NCBI RefSeq assembly: GCF_001640365.1
Contig: NZ_LWMI01000016.1
Coordinates: 186,001 to 250,000 of the forward strand
DNA from: Candidatus Arsenophonus triatominarum
GTDB lineage: Bacteria; Pseudomonadota; Gammaproteobacteria; Enterobacterales; Enterobacteriaceae
Length of the DNA: 64,000 bases
Reading direction: 5' to 3'
In this document: positions 33,668 to 44,699 of the stretch, piece by piece
Position numbering within the stretch: the stretch's first letter is position 1
Layout: the number at the start of each line of letters is the position of its first letter
The notes under the pieces: generated by a model
What the model saw: only the letters and a program-made list of their open reading frames with translations
Databases searched by the model: none
What the model was told of the DNA's origin: nothing
Position numbers and translations under genes: made by a program

Positions 33668-33858
33668 CACGAGTTTCGTACCAATAAAAAACGCTCTATT
33701 TTTAAGTTTAATTCAGCATAATATATAAATAGACAAAATCTTATAAATTAAAAGCAACTTATTGTAATTTAAACAAATTTATACGTTTTAGTAACTTGCA
33801 AATTAACCATTGCTTTTAAGCCATTTCTGGAATTTTATATGCCTGTGCGAAACTCATG
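33668..33858. repeat. MITE family A copy 8
   Basis: 191 bp; ends mutated (TTTCGTACC on the left, AACTCATG on the right). It faces an oppositely oriented copy across a 104-bp IS982 scrap. Confidence 0.9.
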
Positions 33859-33962
33859 AACCAGTGTCATCATTTCAGCCAATGAAAGCTGAGTAGACCG
33901 TCTACGACGCTTACTACCGTATTCAGCAAAATTTCATGCATTTTTACTCGAAGTCTTTACAA
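33859..33962 (-). mobile_element. IS982 internal fragment between two MITEs
   Basis: Matches the N-terminal coding region of IS982 (complement of codons around KMHEILLNNGSKRRRR) with small deletions. Both sides are MITE ends. Confidence 0.85.
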
Positions 33963-34099
33963 CACGAGTTTCGCACAGGCATATAAAATTCCAGAAATGG
34001 CTTAAAAGCAATGGTTAATTTGCAAGTTACTAAAACGTATAAATTTGTTTAAATTACAATAAGTTGCTTTTAATTTATAAGATTTTGTCTATTTATATA

Positions 34100-34980
34100 T
34101 AGCTAGGCGACTTAATTTTGATTACAGCATATGTATTAAAAACAGGTCATCGATAGTGCATCCTGTTTCCATCTTTTTACGTTTAGCTTGAGACCATTTA
34201 TGTTCTATAGGATTTAAATCTGGTGAATACACAGGCAAATATTCTATCTGGTGTCCTGCGTTTATAATTGCCTGTTCAATATTCTTACCTTTGTGAAAGC
34301 TAGCGTTGTCCATAAAAATAACAGAATTTTCAGGAAGTTCTGGGAGCAATATTTTTGTGATCCAAACATAAAAAACATCACGGTTAATATTGCAATCAAA
34401 TAATCCGATAGCAAAAAGGGTTGTTCCCAATAAAGCGCCAATAACATTTGTTCTTCCCTTAGCACCCCAGTTTTTCAGGCCAAAACAACGGTGACCTTTT
34501 GGGGAATAGCCGTGAGTTCGTGGAGTGTCATGTGAAAAACCACTTTCATCAATAAAAACAACAGATTTATCTTTTTTTTCATACTGTTGTCTTTTTTGCT
34601 GATGTGCCAGCCTGTCGCTTTCGTTGGTTTTTGGATGGAATAGAGTTTTTTTTATAGGTTAATCCCAGCTTTTTAAGGGATTGCCAAATAGTCTTTTTAC
34701 AAACACCGAATCGCTCTGCCCGTTCCTTTTGGTAAGCATCTGGATACTGTTCCACATCTTTTGCTAAAGCATTTTTATCGAGCTTCCTCTTACGTGGCGT
34801 TGAATTTTTTGGCTCTGGTCGTTTAAGCCAACGTACTAAAGACGCTTTTCCAATACGGAATTGTTTCGCAGTTTCTCGAATTGTTAAACCTTCGGCTTTC
34901 CTTACAGATATTACTTTACGTCGAAAATCAATTGTATAACTCATAACACACCTTGTAATCAAAATTAAGTCGCCTAGCTA
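34100..34980 (-). mobile_element. IS630-family element, 881 bp, in a MITE
   Basis: TAGCTAGGCG at 34100, complement end at 34980, TA at 34098-34099 and 34981-34982. Confidence 0.97.
34122..34944 (-). CDS. IS630 transposase, two reading frames (A8/A8)
   Basis: orfA from 34944 (MSYTIDFRRKVISV), DDE part in another frame to 34122. Identical in layout to the copy at 14850-15672. Confidence 0.8.
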
Positions 34981-35081
34981 TATTATGCTGAATTAAACTT
35001 AAAAATAGAGCGTTTTTTATTGGTACGAAACTCGTGTAAGATAGTCTAGAGGAGTCTTACTGGGAACGGTAATTAAATAAA

Positions 35082-35113
35082 ATCAGGAGAAGACCAATAT
35101 TTCCCCTGATTAA
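35082..35113 (-). terminator. Rho-independent terminator of ybaL
   Basis: AATCAGG...CCTGATT stem with a T-rich tract on the minus strand, directly downstream of the ybaL stop (35123). Confidence 0.7.
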
Positions 35114-35122
35114 TTTTATCGG

Positions 35123-36871
35123 CTAGTTAGAGGCGTCACGTTTTAAGTATTTATCTAAATCTTTAGTGCCTGATAATAAATTATCGTCATTATTATTAAT
35201 GGTACAGCCTACGGTTTTCTTTTTAGACAGGAAATGTGCCATGGTTTTGGCTATTTCATGTTCACCAACAACGATATGATTTGCGCCACGTTCACGAATA
35301 TATCTAACTTCATCATCATAGTGGGCACGAACAATAATAGTGATATCAGGGTTTAATGACCTAGCCTTCTCAATAATTTGCCCAGCTTCATAACCATTTG
35401 GAACGGTGACTAATAGTGTTTGGGCACAATCTATGCGAGCCAGCTTCATTAGTGCTTTATTTACGGCATTGCCAATTAGTGAACGGAAGCCATTTTTAGC
35501 TAATTCTTCAAATCGAGCGCGTGTATTTTCGATAACGACAATCGGGATATCTTTTTGGCGTAATTTTTCAGCCAGAATAGTACCAACACGACCGTAACCA
35601 ACAATAATTGCATGACCGCAAATATCGACAGGAATTTGTGCGACTTCTTCCTGCGTTTCATCTAATAATTCTTCCTCTGTTGTTTCGGTTTTTTTCAGAT
35701 AACGGTCAAGTAAGCTAAATAGTAATGGATTAATCATAATAGAGACGATAGCACCAGCTAAAACCAGGTTTGGCGCTTGACTATCAAATACATTGAGTGT
35801 TATTCCCATTCCGGCCAGGATGAAAGAGAATTCACCGATTTGTGCCAGACTTATTGCGATAGTTAAGGCGGTTCGACGGCTATGACCAAATAGTCTCACT
35901 AACAGTAATGCGGCGAGTGATTTACCAATAGTAATAATTGCTAAAACCGCCAATACGGCGAGTGGATGTTCTATTAATGTGATAGGGTCTAGAAGCATAC
36001 CAACCGATACAAAAAACAGAACCGCAAATGCATCCCGCAAAGGTAGTGTATCTTGTGCAGCTCGATGACTTAATTCAGATTCATTTAGGATCATACCGGC
36101 GAAAAATGCGCCAAGGGCAAAAGAAGCATTAAATAGAGTTACCGCGGCATAGGCAATACCGAGTGCTAATACTAAAACCGCTAGTGTGAATAATTCACGA
36201 GAACCGGTTGCCGCAGTACGGGCTAGCATCCATGGAATAAGTTTGCGACCGATGAAAAGGGTAATGATGATAAAAATAGCTACTTTACTAACGGTAATGG
36301 TTAATTTAATTGCGAGCTCACTAAAACTAGCATTATTACTATCGAGAATACCGGCAATTGCTGGCAGCAATACCAGGGTCAAGACCATGACTAAATCTTC
36401 GACAATCAGCCAGCCAATGGCAATTCGGCCTCGTTTACTATCGATCAGTTGACGTTCTTCTAATGCTCTTAATAGCACTACAGTACTGGCTGTTGAAAGA
36501 CAAAGCCCAAAAACAATACCAGCAAAAATACCCCAACCAAATAGCATGGCTAAACCAAGACCTAATAAGGTGGCAGTAATTATTTGAGCGATAGCACCAG
36601 GAATAGCAATCGATTTTACGGCTAAAAGATCTTTCAAGGAAAAATGTAAGCCAACACCAAACATCAATAATATAACACCAATTTCGGCGAGTTCACTAGC
36701 TAAATTTGTATTTGCAACAAAACCTGGCGTAAATGGACCAATAAGAACACCGGCCAATAAATAGCCGACTAACGGTGATATTCTTAGCCGTTGTGCAATC
36801 ATACCAAATAGATAGGCAAGAGCTAAATCACCAACAATTGTTGTGATGAGGGATGCTGCTGAATGATCCAT
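35123..36871 (-). CDS. ybaL: Kef-type potassium/proton antiporter family protein YbaL
   Basis: Monovalent cation:proton antiporter-2 type inner-membrane protein. 582 residues from ATG 36871 (MDHSAASLITTIVGDL) against 558 in E. coli; an in-frame ATG at 36907 would add 12 residues absent from the family. Residues 1-390 form about 12 hydrophobic segments with SPLVGYLLAGVLIGPFTPGF, LCLSTASTVVLLRALEERQL and AQIGEFSFILAGMGI. Residues 410-550 are a TrkA-N (RCK) domain with the NAD-binding VGYGRVGTILAEKL. The C-terminal tail is slightly longer than usual. hemH lies convergent on the left, as in E. coli with aes and gsk removed. Intact. Confidence 0.96.
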   Translation of the reverse strand: MDHSAASLITTIVGDLALAYLFGMIAQRLRISPLVGYLLAGVLIGPFTPGFVANTNLASELAEIGVILLMFGVGLHFSLKDLLAVKSIAIPGAIAQIITATLLGLGLAMLFGWGIFAGIVFGLCLSTASTVVLLRALEERQLIDSKRGRIAIGWLIVEDLVMVLTLVLLPAIAGILDSNNASFSELAIKLTITVSKVAIFIIITLFIGRKLIPWMLARTAATGSRELFTLAVLVLALGIAYAAVTLFNASFALGAFFAGMILNESELSHRAAQDTLPLRDAFAVLFFVSVGMLLDPITLIEHPLAVLAVLAIITIGKSLAALLLVRLFGHSRRTALTIAISLAQIGEFSFILAGMGITLNVFDSQAPNLVLAGAIVSIMINPLLFSLLDRYLKKTETTEEELLDETQEEVAQIPVDICGHAIIVGYGRVGTILAEKLRQKDIPIVVIENTRARFEELAKNGFRSLIGNAVNKALMKLARIDCAQTLLVTVPNGYEAGQIIEKARSLNPDITIIVRAHYDDEVRYIRERGANHIVVGEHEIAKTMAHFLSKKKTVGCTINNNDDNLLSGTKDLDKYLKRDASN

Positions 36872-36907
36872 TAAATCTCCTCTTTTTGGGATGACAAAAT
36901 ACGTCAT

Positions 36908-37736
36908 GTAGAATTCAAGCTTATTTTATCTGCTATAGACTAAAAAAGCGCTAAAAAATTACGTTATAAATAATAAAAAAACGGTTGACGATAAAAAGAA
37001 AACAAATAGCTTGTTTTTTTATAAAAATGCCAAGTAAATAACCATATTAACTATTATAACTATAATTTATTATTTTTTAATATATTATAATATAAACTAT
37101 TATTCTTTTTTTATTCATATTTGGTAATTATGTGGTCACAAAAAATGATAATGATAAAAAATCCAGGTTGAATTAATTCAATACACTTTATGTGTAATAT
37201 AATTTTAACTGCTGAAACGATGTCAATTGTCTCCAAAGATTAATGCAAAGCGTATTTATCAATCATCTCAACAATAGAATCATTAGGTTGATACTTTTAT
37301 ATTTTGGATATAATCAGCAAAATGATGTATCAAATAACAAGTATAGTAGTTATTTATGCTATTAAAATAAAAAAATTTGCAAAAATCAAAATGAATTGAT
37401 TGATTATTTATTTGACTGAGCATTTTTATTGCCATTTTGGCTAACAATAACATCGATTATCTAATGTTTTTTATATAATTTTATTATATTTTTTAGTGGA
37501 TTAACTGAATTAAAATAATCATTATCCACTATTCCTTTAGTAATAGCGATTCAGTCTCTATTTTGTTATTTAATTGAGATTATGACTAGCAATACTTTTA
37601 TCTTGCGTAATGGCCAGAACGATTTATGTTGTAATAATCAAATAAAATATTTAGTAAATAACAAAATAGAGACTTATTTTTACAGGATATAAAATAAATT
37701 ATTTGATGAAATACAGAGGGTATAAATTTTTATGGT
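36908..37736. other. AT-rich gap between ybaL and ushA
   Basis: About 830 bp with no open frame worth calling. In E. coli fsr occupies this place on the ybaL strand; I see no recognisable fsr remnant. It should hold the ushA and ybaL promoters. A GATAATGATAA half-site at 37147 resembles half of a Fur box but lacks the second half. Confidence 0.6.
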
Positions 37737-37748
37737 GTGGAGATAGAT

Positions 37749-38220
37749 ATGCGATTGTCACTTAAGACTTCCCAGGGTGGGATAATGTTATTTTTATGGT
37801 TGTTATTAAGTCCAACCGCAATTGCATGGCAAAAAGATAAAACTTACTCTATCACAATATTACATACCAATGATCATCGTGGTCATTTTTGGCATAACAA
37901 AAACGGAGAATATGGGTTAGCAGCGCAAAAAACATTAGTTGCAGAAATTCGCCATGAAGTTGCAAAAGAAGGGGGAATTGTTTTACTGCTTTCCGGTGGA
38001 GATATTAACACAGGTGTGCCTGAATCCGATTTGCAAGATGCTGAACCAGATATTAAAGGCATGGATATGATTGGTTATGACGCAATGGCAATTGGTAATC
38101 ATGAGTTTGATAAACCTTTGACGATCTTACACAAACAACAACAATGGGCAACTTTTCCTTTTCTGTCAGCCAATATTTATCAAACCAGTACTGGCCAGAG
38201 ATTATTCAAACCCTATCTTA
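37749..38220 (+). pseudogene. ushA: UDP-sugar hydrolase/5'-nucleotidase, truncated
   Basis: Periplasmic nucleotidase/UDP-sugar hydrolase. From ATG 37749 (GGAG upstream) a signal peptide MRLSLKTSQGGIMLFLWLLL ends near TAIA, followed by the metallophosphoesterase motifs ILHTNDHRGHFW, LLSGGDINTG and AIGNHEFDKP. After 157 codons the gene is cut by a MITE (38221), and the dozen bases beyond it run into an IS4-like element. E. coli UshA has 550 residues, so the C-terminal substrate domain is missing and the gene is dead. It marks the end of the hemH-ybaL-ushA block; the next gene, xseA, belongs elsewhere in E. coli. Confidence 0.92.
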
Positions 38221-38412
38221 CACGAGTTTCGCACCAATAAAAAAACGCTCTATTTTTAAGTTTAATTCAGCATAATATATAAATAGACAAAATCTTATAA
38301 ATTAAAAGCAACTGATTGTAATTTAAACAAATTTATACGTTTTAGTAACTTACAAATTAACTATTGCTTTTAAGCCATTTCTGGAATTTTATATGCCTGT
38401 GCGAAACTCGTG
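38221..38412. repeat. MITE family A copy 10, in ushA
   Basis: 192 bp with TCTTA duplicated at 38216-38220 and 38413-38417. It interrupts the ushA reading frame. Confidence 0.95.
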
Positions 38413-38424
38413 TCTTATTTTTAA

Positions 38425-39478
38425 CACGAGTTTCGCACAAACCTAATTTGGGTATACTAATAAACCCCTGATCTGCTCAGCAATAGCATTTTTGGTTACA
38501 TGCCAATTTTGTTGATAAAGGGGTATTTTTTCAGATATACGACGTTTATGTTGTTCAAACCACGCAGAAATAGCGAGAAAAATATGATTTCTTTGCGCTC
38601 GGCGCTCGTGCGAGCCTGACAGCGTTCAATACCACAATTTTGTTTAACTTCTCGATGATAAACTTCAACAGACCAACGGGCATCCATGATAGATTTGACG
38701 TATTGACGGGTGGGATTGTCTTTGTTTGTTACTCTGTAATCAATACGGCCGTTTTTGCTTGTAAATTTGAAAACAGTCACCCAACCGTAGCCTCGTAAGT
38801 GTATTAAGGTTCCTTCTTCTGAGATGTTTAACTTGTTCAGTTGTTTGTTATGGTTAACAATCCTGTTTTTCCTCAGCGTGGTTACCCAGACCCAACCATG
38901 AGAGCGAATTGATTTTAGATTATCCAGGCTAGAATACCAGGCATCCATCACTACCGCTCCCTCTTTTTTTAGCAAGAGCGAGCATTTCGGAAAAGTGCGT
39001 GTTTTTTGTTTTTCCATCAGAATATTTATCATAAATACGATAATCAATAGGAATTGATCCAACAGTTGTTAGATTATGCCAAAGTAAATTAACTAAACCT
39101 ATGCCAGCAATAACATCATGTTCATTACCTGAATATTGATAATAGACCATCTCTATTTTTTTACTACGTGTTTTGGCAATCAATGTATCATCAGCAATTA
39201 GTACGCAAGGGCTTTTTTCGTCTATAGAAGGTTGAACTAATCGCCATAAGTCTTTAGGTCGAAAACATCTACTTTTTAGCCATCGGCTAACAGTGTCATG
39301 AGATAAAGGCGATGGGCTTACTTCTGATAACGCCAAAACCAGAGTATCTTACACTGCTTACTTGTAAGAATGTTTTATAGATATTTTTAATGCATGGATA
39401 ACCGGACAAAATATGAACACCCTAATTTTTTCTTGTTTTGAACTTTATACTCCTTTTTTGGAGATAGCGAAACTCGTG
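38425..39478 (-). mobile_element. IS4/IS701-like element, nearly full length (1054 bp)
   Basis: CACGAGTTTCGCAC at 38425 and GCGAAACTCGTG ending 39478. Flanks TTTAA and GATAA do not match, so the element joins two unrelated segments (ushA and the xseA side). Confidence 0.9.
38496..39410 (-). pseudogene. IS4/IS701-like transposase, frameshifted
   Basis: N-part: LALSEVSPSPLSHDTVSRWL, then SPCVLIADDTLIAKTRS (first catalytic Asp) and AGIGLVNLLWHN. A 14-bp loss near 38960 removes GIIPE codons and shifts the frame. The C-part has VVMDAWYSSLDNL and SVEVYHREVKQNCGIE. A second two-base insertion near 38605 shifts the end. It is inactive, but it shows the full domain order. Confidence 0.88.
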
Positions 39479-39619
39479 GATAATAAAAGTTTCACTGTTC
39501 GAATGTACACCGCCAATATTGAACAACATGAACGCTCTATTTTGATTCTATGTATAATAGAAATAATCGTTGCTAATATTTAGCCATTAATTTTATTTAC
39601 AAGGTGTTGCTAACTTAAC
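39479..39619. other. short gap upstream of xseA
   Basis: 141 bp between the IS4-like end and xseA. The first 100 bp are open on the plus strand (SFTVRMYTANIEQHERSIL) and could be the tail of a lost gene; I do not recognise it. No guaB start is seen, although guaB is divergent from xseA in E. coli. Confidence 0.4.
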
Positions 39620-40972
39620 ATGTTAACTTCAGAAAATAGTGGAATTTATTCGGTTAGCCAACTTAATCAATCGGTTCGGCAATTACTTGAACTTCAAATT
39701 GGCAGAATTTGGCTTAATGCAGAAATCTCTAATTTTTCTCAGCCAGCTTCCGGCCACTGGTATTTCACCTTAAAAGATGAAAAAGCACAGCTACGTGCTG
39801 TGATGTTTCGCGGCCAAAATAATTCGAGTCAATTTTTTCGACCACAAAATGGTCAACAAGTGTTAGTTCGAGCGACTGTTACCATGTACGAGCCAAGAGG
39901 AGAATACCAATTAATTATCGAAAATATGCAACCTGTGGGTAACGGACGATTACAACAACAATTTGAGATATTGAAACAGAAACTTTCAGCTGAAGGACTA
40001 TTCGCACAACATTACAAACAAGCGCTACCAATGCCAGCCAAACGCTTGGGTGTTATTACCTCAGCAACAGGCGCCGCACTACATGATATTTTAAATATCT
40101 TAAAACGCCGCGATCCTTCATTACCTGTCATTATTTATCCCACCGCCATGCAAGGAGAAGATGCACCACGACAAATTATTCGTGCTATTGACTTGGCCAA
40201 TCATCGGCAAGAGTGTGATGTGCTCATTGTCGGCCGAGGTGGTGGTTCATTGGAAGATTTGTGGGCTTTTAACGATGAAAGGGTCGCCCGAGCAATTTTT
40301 GCTAGTCAGTTACCGATTATTGCTGCGGTTGGTCATGAAACCGATGTAACTATTGCTGATTTTGTTGCCGATTTACGAGCCCCAACACCCTCAGCTGCGG
40401 CAGAATTAGTGAGTCGCAATCAACAAGAATTACTCCGTCAGCTACTTGAACAAAAACAGCGATTAGAAATGGCGATGGACTATTTCATGGCGCGTAAACT
40501 AAGTGTCTTTAGTCAATTACAACATAAATTAAAGCAGCAACATCCTGAACTACGGATAACGCGCCAACACAATTATCTGATCCAATTACAACAAAAACTT
40601 GTTAACGCCACACAACAATATTTGCAGCAAATAAATCGTCAGCAATATAACCTTGAACAACGTTTAATACTATGTGATCCGCGGCCACAACTACAAAATT
40701 GTCGCCAACGTTATATTCAGCAGCAATTTCAATTAAAACAATTAATTACTCAAATACTAAGCCAATATCGTGAAAAATTTAGTGTCAGTTGCTCCCGCCT
40801 TGAAGCAGTAAGTCCATTAGCAACATTAGCCCGTGGTTATAGTATCAGCGAATCACCTAATGGCCAGATTTTAACCAAAACACAACAAATACATATTGGA
40901 GAAACATTAAAAACTCGCTTACAAGACGGTTGGCTTGAAAGTAAAATCTTATCGATCAATAAAATTGCTTAA
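39620..40972 (+). CDS. xseA: exodeoxyribonuclease VII large subunit
   Basis: Large subunit of ExoVII, which degrades single-stranded DNA in both directions together with several XseB subunits. 450 residues against 456 in E. coli. The N-terminal OB-fold begins [16 protein letters not shown], followed by [19 protein letters not shown]. The catalytic domain contains [38 protein letters not shown] and [19 protein letters not shown] with the conserved Asp and Arg residues. A long coiled coil (about 260-380) and the C-terminal segment [10 protein letters not shown] complete it. Intact and alone; xseB is not in the window. Confidence 0.97.
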   Translation: MLTSENSGIYSVSQLNQSVRQLLELQIGRIWLNAEISNFSQPASGHWYFTLKDEKAQLRAVMFRGQNNSSQFFRPQNGQQVLVRATVTMYEPRGEYQLIIENMQPVGNGRLQQQFEILKQKLSAEGLFAQHYKQALPMPAKRLGVITSATGAALHDILNILKRRDPSLPVIIYPTAMQGEDAPRQIIRAIDLANHRQECDVLIVGRGGGSLEDLWAFNDERVARAIFASQLPIIAAVGHETDVTIADFVADLRAPTPSAAAELVSRNQQELLRQLLEQKQRLEMAMDYFMARKLSVFSQLQHKLKQQHPELRITRQHNYLIQLQQKLVNATQQYLQQINRQQYNLEQRLILCDPRPQLQNCRQRYIQQQFQLKQLITQILSQYREKFSVSCSRLEAVSPLATLARGYSISESPNGQILTKTQQIHIGETLKTRLQDGWLESKILSINKIA

Positions 40973-41207
40973 TCCAAACAAATTATCATCTATAAATATG
41001 ATTTATTAGCCTTATATTAATTATCATAATAAGGCGACAAAAATTTATTGAACATCAAAATCAGGGAAATATTTTTTATTATCATCTAGCATCAAAATAA
41101 AAGCATATTCCAATGCTGTATCTTTTAGACGGTTAAATCGACCCGATTTACCACCATGGCCAGCTTCCATATTTATTTCCAGCAATAAGACAGCATTACC
41201 CACTTTA

Positions 41208-42088
41208 TAGCTAGGCGACTTAATTTTGATTACAGCATATGTATTAAAAACAGGTCATCGATAGTGCATCCTGTTTCCATCTTTTTACGTTTAGCTTGAG
41301 ACCATTTATGTTCTATAGGATTTAAATCTGGTAAATACACAGGCAAATATTCTATCTGGTGTCCTGCGTTTATAATTGCCTGTTCAATATTCTTACCTTT
41401 GTGAAAGCTAGCGTTGTCCATAAAAATAACAGAATTTTCAGGAAGTTCTGGGAGCAATATTTTTGTGATCCAAACATAAAAAACATCACGATTAATATTG
41501 CAATCAAATAATCCGATAGCAAAAAGGGTTGTTCCCAATAAAGCGCCAATAACATTTGTTCTTCCCTTAGCACCCCAGTTTTTCAGGCCAAAACAACGGT
41601 GACCTTTTGGGGAATAGCCGTGAGTTCGTGGAGTGTCATGTGAAAAACCACTTTCATCAATAAAAACAACAGATTTATCTTTTTTTTCATACTGTTGTCT
41701 TTTTTGCTGATGTGCCAGCCTGTCGCTTTCGTTGGTTTTTGGATGGAATAGAGTTTTTTTTATAGGTTAATCCCAGCTTTTTAAGGGATTGCCAAATAGT
41801 CTTTTTACAAACACCGAATCGCTCTGCCCGTTCCTTTTGGTAAGCATCTGGATACTGTTCCACATCTTTTGCTAAAGCATTTTTATCGAGCTTCCTCTTA
41901 CGTGGCGTTGAATTTTTTGGCTCTGGTCGTTTAAGCCAACGTACTAAAGACGCTTTTCCAATACGGAATTGTTTCGCAGTTTCTCGAATTGTTAAACCTT
42001 CGGCTTTCCTTACAGATATTACTTTACGTCGAAAATCAATTGTATAACTCATAACACACCTTGTAATCAAAATTAAGTCGCCTAGCTA
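41208..42088 (-). mobile_element. IS630-family element, 881 bp, in ptrB
   Basis: TAGCTAGGCG at 41208, complement end at 42088, TA on both sides. Confidence 0.97.
41230..42052 (-). CDS. IS630 transposase, two reading frames (A8/A8)
   Basis: orfA from 42052, DDE part to 41230. One substitution in the DDE part (VYLPDLNPIE instead of VYSPDLNPIE). Confidence 0.8.
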
Positions 42089-42100
42089 TATACTCTCTTA

Positions 42101-42292
42101 CACGAGTTTCGCACAGGCATATAAAATTCCAGAAATGGCTTAAAAGCAATGGTTAATTTGCAAGTTACTAAAACGTATAAATTTGTTTAAATTACAATAA
42201 GTTGCTTTTAATTTATAAGATTTTGTCTATTTATATATTATGCTGAATTAAACTTAAAAATAGAGCGTTTTTTTATCGGTGCGAAACTCGTG
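42101..42292. repeat. MITE family A copy 11, in ptrB
   Basis: 192 bp with TCTTA at 42096-42100 and 42293-42297. Confidence 0.95.
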
Positions 42293-42346
42293 TCTTAGTT
42301 TAGCCACCCATTTAGCCGGCTCCCAATATTGGACTTGTGAATCATA

Positions 42347-43121
42347 TAGCTAGGCGACTTAATTTTGATTACAAGGTGTGTTATGAGTTATACAATTGAT
42401 TTTCGACGTAAAGTAATATCTGTAAGGAAAGCCGAAGGTTTAACAATTCGAGAAACTGCGAAACAATTCCGTATTGGAAAAGCGTCTTTAGTACGTTGGC
42501 TTAAACGACCAGAGCCAAAAAATTCAACGCCACGTAAGAGGAAGCTCGATAAAAATGCTTTAGCAAAAGATGTGGAACAGTATCCAGATGCTTACCAAAA
42601 GGAACGGGCAGAGCGATTCGGTGTTTGTAAAAAGACTATTTGGCAATCCCTTAAAAAGCTGGGATTAACCTATAAAAAAAACTCTATTCCATCCAAAAAC
42701 CAACGAAAGCGACAGGCTGGCACATCAGCAAAAAAGACAACAGTATGAAAAAAAAGATAAATCTGTTGTTTTTATTGATGAAAGTGGTTTTTCACATGAC
42801 ACTCCACGAACTCACGGCTATTCCCCAAAAGGTCACCGTTGTTTTGGCCTGAAAAACTGGGGTGCTAAGGGAAGAACAAATGTTATTGGCGCTTTATTGG
42901 GAACAACCCTTTTTGCTATCGGATTATTTGATTGCAATATTAACCGTGATGTTTTTTATGTTTGGATCACAAAAATATTGCTCCCAGAACTTCCTGAAAA
43001 TTCTGTTATTTTTATGGACAACGCTAGCTTTCACAAAGGTAAGAATATTGAACAGGCAATTATAAACGCAGGACACCAGATAGAATATTTGCCTGTGTAT
43101 TCACCAGATTTAAATCCTATA
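42347..43121 (+). mobile_element. IS630-family element, 3' truncated, tandem unit 1
   Basis: Starts TAGCTAGGCG at 42347 in ptrB and stops at an internal TA (AAATCCTATA), where a second copy in the same orientation begins. The last 106 bp of the unit are missing. Confidence 0.95.
42383..43121 (+). pseudogene. IS630 transposase, truncated at the DDE C-terminus
   Basis: orfA is complete; the DDE frame ends inside SPDLNPI, just before the catalytic Glu, because of the second IS630. Confidence 0.85.
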
Positions 43122-44002
43122 TAGCTAGGCGACTTAATTTTGATTACAAGGTGTGTTATGAGTTATACAATTGATTTTCGACGTAAAGTAATATCTGTAA
43201 GGAAAGCCGAAGGTTTAACAATTCGAGAAACTGCGAAACAATTCCGTATTGGAAAAGCGTCTTTAGTACGTTGGCTTAAACGACCAGAGCCAAAAAATTC
43301 AACGCCACGTAAGAGGAAGCTCGATAAAAATGCTTTAGCAAAAGATGTGGAACAGTATCCAGATGCTTACCAAAAGGAACGGGCAGAGCGATTCGGTGTT
43401 TGTAAAAAGACTATTTGGCAATCCCTTAAAAAGCTGGGATTAACCTATAAAAAAAACTCTATTCCATCCAAAAACCAACGAAAGCGACAGGCTGGCACAT
43501 CAGCAAAAAAGACAACAGTATGAAAAAAAAGATAAATCTGTTGTTTTTATTGATGAAAGTGGTTTTTCACATGACACTCCACGAACTCACGGCTATTCCC
43601 CAAAAGGTCACCGTTGTTTTGGCCTGAAAAACTGGGGTGCTAAGGGAAGAACAAATGTTATTGGCGCTTTATTGGGAACAACCCTTTTTGCTATCGGATT
43701 ATTTGATTGCAATATTAATCGTGATGTTTTTTATGTTTGGATCACAAAAATATTGCTCCCAGAACTTCCTGAAAATTCTGTTATTTTTATGGACAACGCT
43801 AGCTTTCACAAAGGTAAGAATATTGAACAGGCAATTATAAACGCAGGACACCAGATAGAATATTTGCCTGTGTATTCACCAGATTTAAATCCTATAGAAC
43901 ATAAATGGTCTCAAGCTAAACGTAAAAAGATGGAAACAGGATGCACTATCGATGACCTGTTTTTAATACATATGCTGTAATCAAAATTAAGTCGCCTAGC
44001 TA
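43122..44002 (+). mobile_element. IS630-family element, 881 bp, tandem unit 2
   Basis: Complete copy with both ends. The TA at 44003 and the ptrB sequence after it match the left flank of unit 1, so the pair occupies a single original ptrB target. Confidence 0.95.
43158..43980 (+). CDS. IS630 transposase, two reading frames (A8/A8)
   Basis: orfA from ATG 43158, DDE frame to 43980, same arrangement as the copy at 27362-28184. Confidence 0.8.
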
Positions 44003-44485
44003 TATAACCCCGTCGTAACCAATAAATTGGGGTAACGTTGAGATTTAATATTGTCATAGGAGCTGTAAGATTTTAGTCGAAAATAAGCGTCTTGAGCAGC
44101 AGGATTACCCCATTCATCATATTCACCAGTTGTTGATGGAATAGAAGGATCAAGCATGGTTGTCACAACATCGACAAAAGGAACCTGAGCGACAACGCCT
44201 CGATAGAGTTCCGGTGCCTGGTTAATTACCTCCGCCATCAATAAACCACCAGCACTACCACCCATTGCATATACCCGTTTGGGATCACCATACTCCTTTG
44301 CAATCAATATTTTGGTTGCATCAATAAAATCACTAAAACTATTGGCTTTATTTTCAACCTTACCTTATTGATACCAGGCTTTGCCTAAATCGCCACCACC
44401 ACGAACATGCACTATTGCATAGACAAATCCCCTATCCAACACGAGTTTCGCAATCTCCAAAAAAGAAGTATAAAGTTCAAAACAA

Positions 44486-44676
44486 CACGAGTTTTGCACC
44501 AATAAAAAACGCTCTATTTTTAAGTTTAATTCAGCATAATATATAAATAGACAAAATCTTATAAATTAAAAGCAACTTATTGTAATTTAAACAAATTTAT
44601 ACGTTTTAGTAACTTGCAAATTAACCATTGCTTTTAAGCCATTTCTGGAATTTTATATGCTTGTGCGAAACTCGTG
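44486..44676. repeat. MITE family A copy 12
   Basis: 191 bp with AACAA at 44481-44485 and 44677-44681, inside the IS that shares its ends. Confidence 0.95.
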
Positions 44677-44699
44677 AACAAGAAAAAATTAGGGTGTCT

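Larger units (their letters stand above)
33963..35036. repeat. MITE family A copy 9, interrupted by IS630
   Basis: CACGAGTTTCGCACAGG at 33963; the second part 34981-35036 ends ACTCGTG. IS630 sits at 34100-34980 in the TATATA stretch of the MITE. Confidence 0.93.

Noticed and set aside
37147..37157. Fur box upstream of ushA
   Set aside because: Only a half-site (GATAATGATAA) is present, too weak in AT-rich DNA.
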